Shown piece after piece: positions 4,712 through 6,587 of a stretch of DNA of 6,587 nt. Where the stretch lies: positions 1 to 6,587 of the forward strand of contig JACRCJ010000031.1 of NCBI GenBank assembly GCA_016219075.1, in the 5' to 3' direction. This DNA is from Deltaproteobacteria bacterium (GTDB lineage Bacteria > Desulfobacterota > GWC2-55-46). The notes beneath the pieces were generated by a model. The model saw only the letters and a program-made list of their open reading frames with translations, did not search any database and was not told the origin of the DNA. How positions within the stretch are numbered: position 1 is the stretch's first letter; every line of letters starts with the position of its first letter. The position numbers and the translations under genes were made by a program.

Positions 4712-6268
4712 ATGCCTGAGACAGAGAAGACTTTTTACGTTACCACCCCGATATACTATGTAAACGATGTGCCGCACATCGGGCACGCCTACACGACAGT
4801 CGCGGCGGACTGCATAGCGCGGTACAAGAGGCTCAAGGGCCTCGAAGTCCTCTTCCTTACCGGAACGGACGAGCACGGGCAGAAGGTGGAGAAGGCCGCC
4901 GGCGGCGCTAAAGTCAGCCCGCAGGAGTTCGCCGACAGGGTCGTGGTGCGTTTCAAGGAGGCGTGGGAGAGGCTCGGGATATCGAACGACGACTTCATCC
5001 GCACTACCGAAGAGAGGCACAGGAAGGCGGTGGAGCACCTCTGGGAGGTGGTGCGGAAAAACGGGGACATCTACCTCGGCGAGTACGAGGACTGGTACTG
5101 CACCCCGTGCGAGAACTTCCTTACCGGGATGCAGCTTAAGGACGGCAGGTGCCCTGACTGCGGAAGGCCCGTTGAGAAGCTCAAGGAAGAGAGCTACTTC
5201 TTCAGGCTCTCCAGGTACACCGAGCCGCTCTTGAAACACATAGAAAAGAACCCGGATTTCATCTCTCCGGACTACAGGAAGAACGAGATAGTAAGTTTCC
5301 TGAAAGAGGGGCTCAGGGACTTAAGCGTAAGCAGGACGACTTTTTCCTGGGGCGTGCCGGTCCCGAACGGCCCTGGCCATGTCATGTATGTCTGGTTCGA
5401 CGCGCTCACGAACTACCTTACCGCAGCCGGATACCCGGACGACATCAAGAAGTCGTGCAGGATGTGGCCCGCTGACTTCCACATAATCGGCAAAGACATC
5501 CTCCGGTTCCACGCCGTCTACTGGCCGGCCATCCTCATGTCCGCTGGCTTAAGCCTGCCGAGGAGGGTATTCGCGCACGGGTGGTGGACCATAGACGGCA
5601 ACAAGATGAGCAAATCGAAGGGCAATGTAGTGGACCCCATAGAGATGGCCGACACCTACGGGACAGACCAGTTCAGGTATTTCCTTTTAAGGGAGGTGCC
5701 CTTCGGCCTTGACGGTGACTTCTCGGTCAAGGCCCTTATTTGCCGCATCAACAGCGACCTGGCCAACGACCTCGGGAACCTCCTGAGCCGGTCGGTCTCG
5801 ATGATAGACAAGTACAGGGAAGGCGTCATCCCCTCAGCCGACGCCTCGAAGGACGCCGGTGACGAGGAGAAGCTCAAGGGGATGCTCGCCGAACTCAAGG
5901 CGAGCTTTGAAGCGGCCATGGACTCGCTTGACTTTTCCGGCGCCTTGTCGAAGCTCTGGGCCGTCGTAAGGGAACTGAACGCCTATGTCGACAGGAGCGC
6001 GCCGTGGAAGCTCGCGAAGGAACAGGATGACGCAAGGCTCTCCAATGTCCTCTATACGCTCGCGGAGGGTCTGAGGATACTTGCCGTCTACCTTTACCCG
6101 TTCATGCCCTCATCGGCGGAAAAGACCTGGGATGCGCTCGGGATACCCGGCGGCATAAAGGGAAGGCTTTTTGACAGGGAGGTCGTCTGGGGAAGGAAGT
6201 ACTCCGGGGAGAAGGTCAAAAAGGGAGAGCCTCTTTTCCCGAGGGTGGAGACGGCTAAAAACGCATGA
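4712..6268 (+). CDS. metG: Methionyl-tRNA synthetase (short form)
   Basis: 518 residues. It charges tRNA-Met with methionine in the cytoplasm (class I). The Rossmann fold opens with TPIYYVND and the HIGH motif (22-25). The connective insert has one zinc knuckle made of C130-x2-C133 and C147-x2-C150. KMSKS is at 298-302. The anticodon-binding helical domain (about 345-500) contains the N423...PW (431-432) motif. The protein ends in PLFPR about 10 residues before the stop and lacks the C-terminal tRNA-binding (EMAP-like) dimerisation domain of the roughly 650-residue forms. That domain could be a separate gene elsewhere. The ATG follows a purine-rich AGGGGGAG and is 7 bases after the ricT stop. 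The reading frame looks intact. Confidence 0.97.
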   Translation: MPETEKTFYVTTPIYYVNDVPHIGHAYTTVAADCIARYKRLKGLEVLFLTGTDEHGQKVEKAAGGAKVSPQEFADRVVVRFKEAWERLGISNDDFIRTTEERHRKAVEHLWEVVRKNGDIYLGEYEDWYCTPCENFLTGMQLKDGRCPDCGRPVEKLKEESYFFRLSRYTEPLLKHIEKNPDFISPDYRKNEIVSFLKEGLRDLSVSRTTFSWGVPVPNGPGHVMYVWFDALTNYLTAAGYPDDIKKSCRMWPADFHIIGKDILRFHAVYWPAILMSAGLSLPRRVFAHGWWTIDGNKMSKSKGNVVDPIEMADTYGTDQFRYFLLREVPFGLDGDFSVKALICRINSDLANDLGNLLSRSVSMIDKYREGVIPSADASKDAGDEEKLKGMLAELKASFEAAMDSLDFSGALSKLWAVVRELNAYVDRSAPWKLAKEQDDARLSNVLYTLAEGLRILAVYLYPFMPSSAEKTWDALGIPGGIKGRLFDREVVWGRKYSGEKVKKGEPLFPRVETAKNA

Positions 6269-6282
6269 GCGCCTGCGGGCGC
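6269..6282 (+). other. Intergenic hairpin right after the metG stop
   Basis: GCGCC-TGCG-GGCGC is a perfect 5-bp GC stem with a 4-base loop that begins at the base after the metG stop codon. No T-run follows and the next ribosome site starts 3 bases later. It is therefore more likely an mRNA-stabilising or translation-spacing element than a terminator. Confidence 0.4.
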
Positions 6283-6294
6283 GTGGAGATTCTC

Positions 6295-6587
6295 ATGAAA
6301 AAGACAGGGATAGTACTGCTGTTGGTCTTCGCTCTGCTTTCGGGCTGCAAGGGCGATAGAGGGAAGAACGGCGTAGCGGCCGAGGCCCCGAAGAGGACGA
6401 AGATCGGCCTTAACTACGACATGACCGAGGAGAAGAGGCTTCAGGAGGCGGCCGACCACGGCAGCCAGGCATGGAGGAAAGAGGCCGTGGATGTGGCGCA
6501 CGCCGCGCTTATAAACCAGGGGATAAACGCGAAGATAGAAGAGTGCAGGCTCACCGAAGGCCATAACGCGCACTCGGTCGTAAACGC
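6295..6587 (+). CDS. Putative lipoprotein, 5' part only (runs off the window)
   Basis: The frame is open from ATG 6295 to the window end, giving 97 complete codons. The first 18 residues form a lipoprotein signal: MKK, a hydrophobic stretch rich in Leu and Val, and the lipobox LSGC with Cys18 as the lipidation site. Asp21 lies at +3 and Lys19 at +2, so inner-membrane retention is not obviously signalled. The mature part is hydrophilic, with a basic/acidic linker (19-36), a likely helix (about 43-75) and one further Cys (about residue 84). I do not recognise the family. GGAG lies 6 bases before the ATG, and the gene starts 26 bases after metG, so it is probably in the same transcript. In many genomes this place is taken by tatD; the sequence here does not look like TatD, which has no signal peptide. 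Confidence 0.82.
   Translation, partial: MKKTGIVLLLVFALLSGCKGDRGKNGVAAEAPKRTKIGLNYDMTEEKRLQEAADHGSQAWRKEAVDVAHAALINQGINAKIEECRLTEGHNAHSVVN

Noticed and set aside
4520..5239. Long open frame of 239 codons on the minus strand
   Set aside because: It lies wholly antisense to ricT and metG, both strongly recognised, has no family resemblance and is the expected by-product of GC-rich third positions.

Overview
The window reads as a chromosomal segment of a GC-rich Gram-negative bacterium. It has signal peptides, a lipobox and a periplasmic-type Met-rich protein. Heavy use of AGG (Arg) and ATA (Ile) codons in a GC-rich background, together with the tmk-holB-ricT-metG gene order, suggests a Desulfobacterota (former Deltaproteobacteria) or Nitrospirota-like lineage. 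That assignment is inference, since there is no rRNA or other marker here.

The left third (about 1-2034) is on the minus strand. A BlaI/MecI/CopY-family repressor (1609-2034) is followed, 4 bases after its stop, by a BlaR1-type M56 membrane zinc peptidase (660-1604, GTG start). After a structured 236-base gap comes a small secreted protein that is about 26% methionine in its mature part (67-423). The M56 protein lacks a penicillin-binding sensor domain. After its last membrane helix it carries a roughly 40-residue tail with 4 Cys, 7 His and 2 Met. This suggests that the repressor/protease pair answers to a metal (copper or silver are my first guesses) rather than a beta-lactam, and that the Met-rich protein is a possible target or partner. 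This is the most interesting part of the window.

The right two thirds (2179-6587) is on the plus strand and is a housekeeping cluster: tmk (thymidylate kinase), holB (DNA polymerase III delta prime), ricT (PSP1-domain protein with conserved cysteines) and metG (methionyl-tRNA synthetase). It is followed by the 5' part of an unrecognised lipoprotein gene that runs off the window. The order tmk-holB-ricT-metG is common in bacteria and often continues into tatD; here the next gene is the lipoprotein.

The two blocks are divergent. Good sigma70-like promoters lie back to back at 2074-2102 (minus) and 2112-2140 (plus), with their -35 boxes only 9 bp apart. Translation starts were revised for two genes: GTG 1604 for the M56 peptidase and GTG 2179 for tmk, in both cases from Shine-Dalgarno position and family alignment. 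I saw no rRNA, tRNA, CRISPR array, insertion sequence or integration site.
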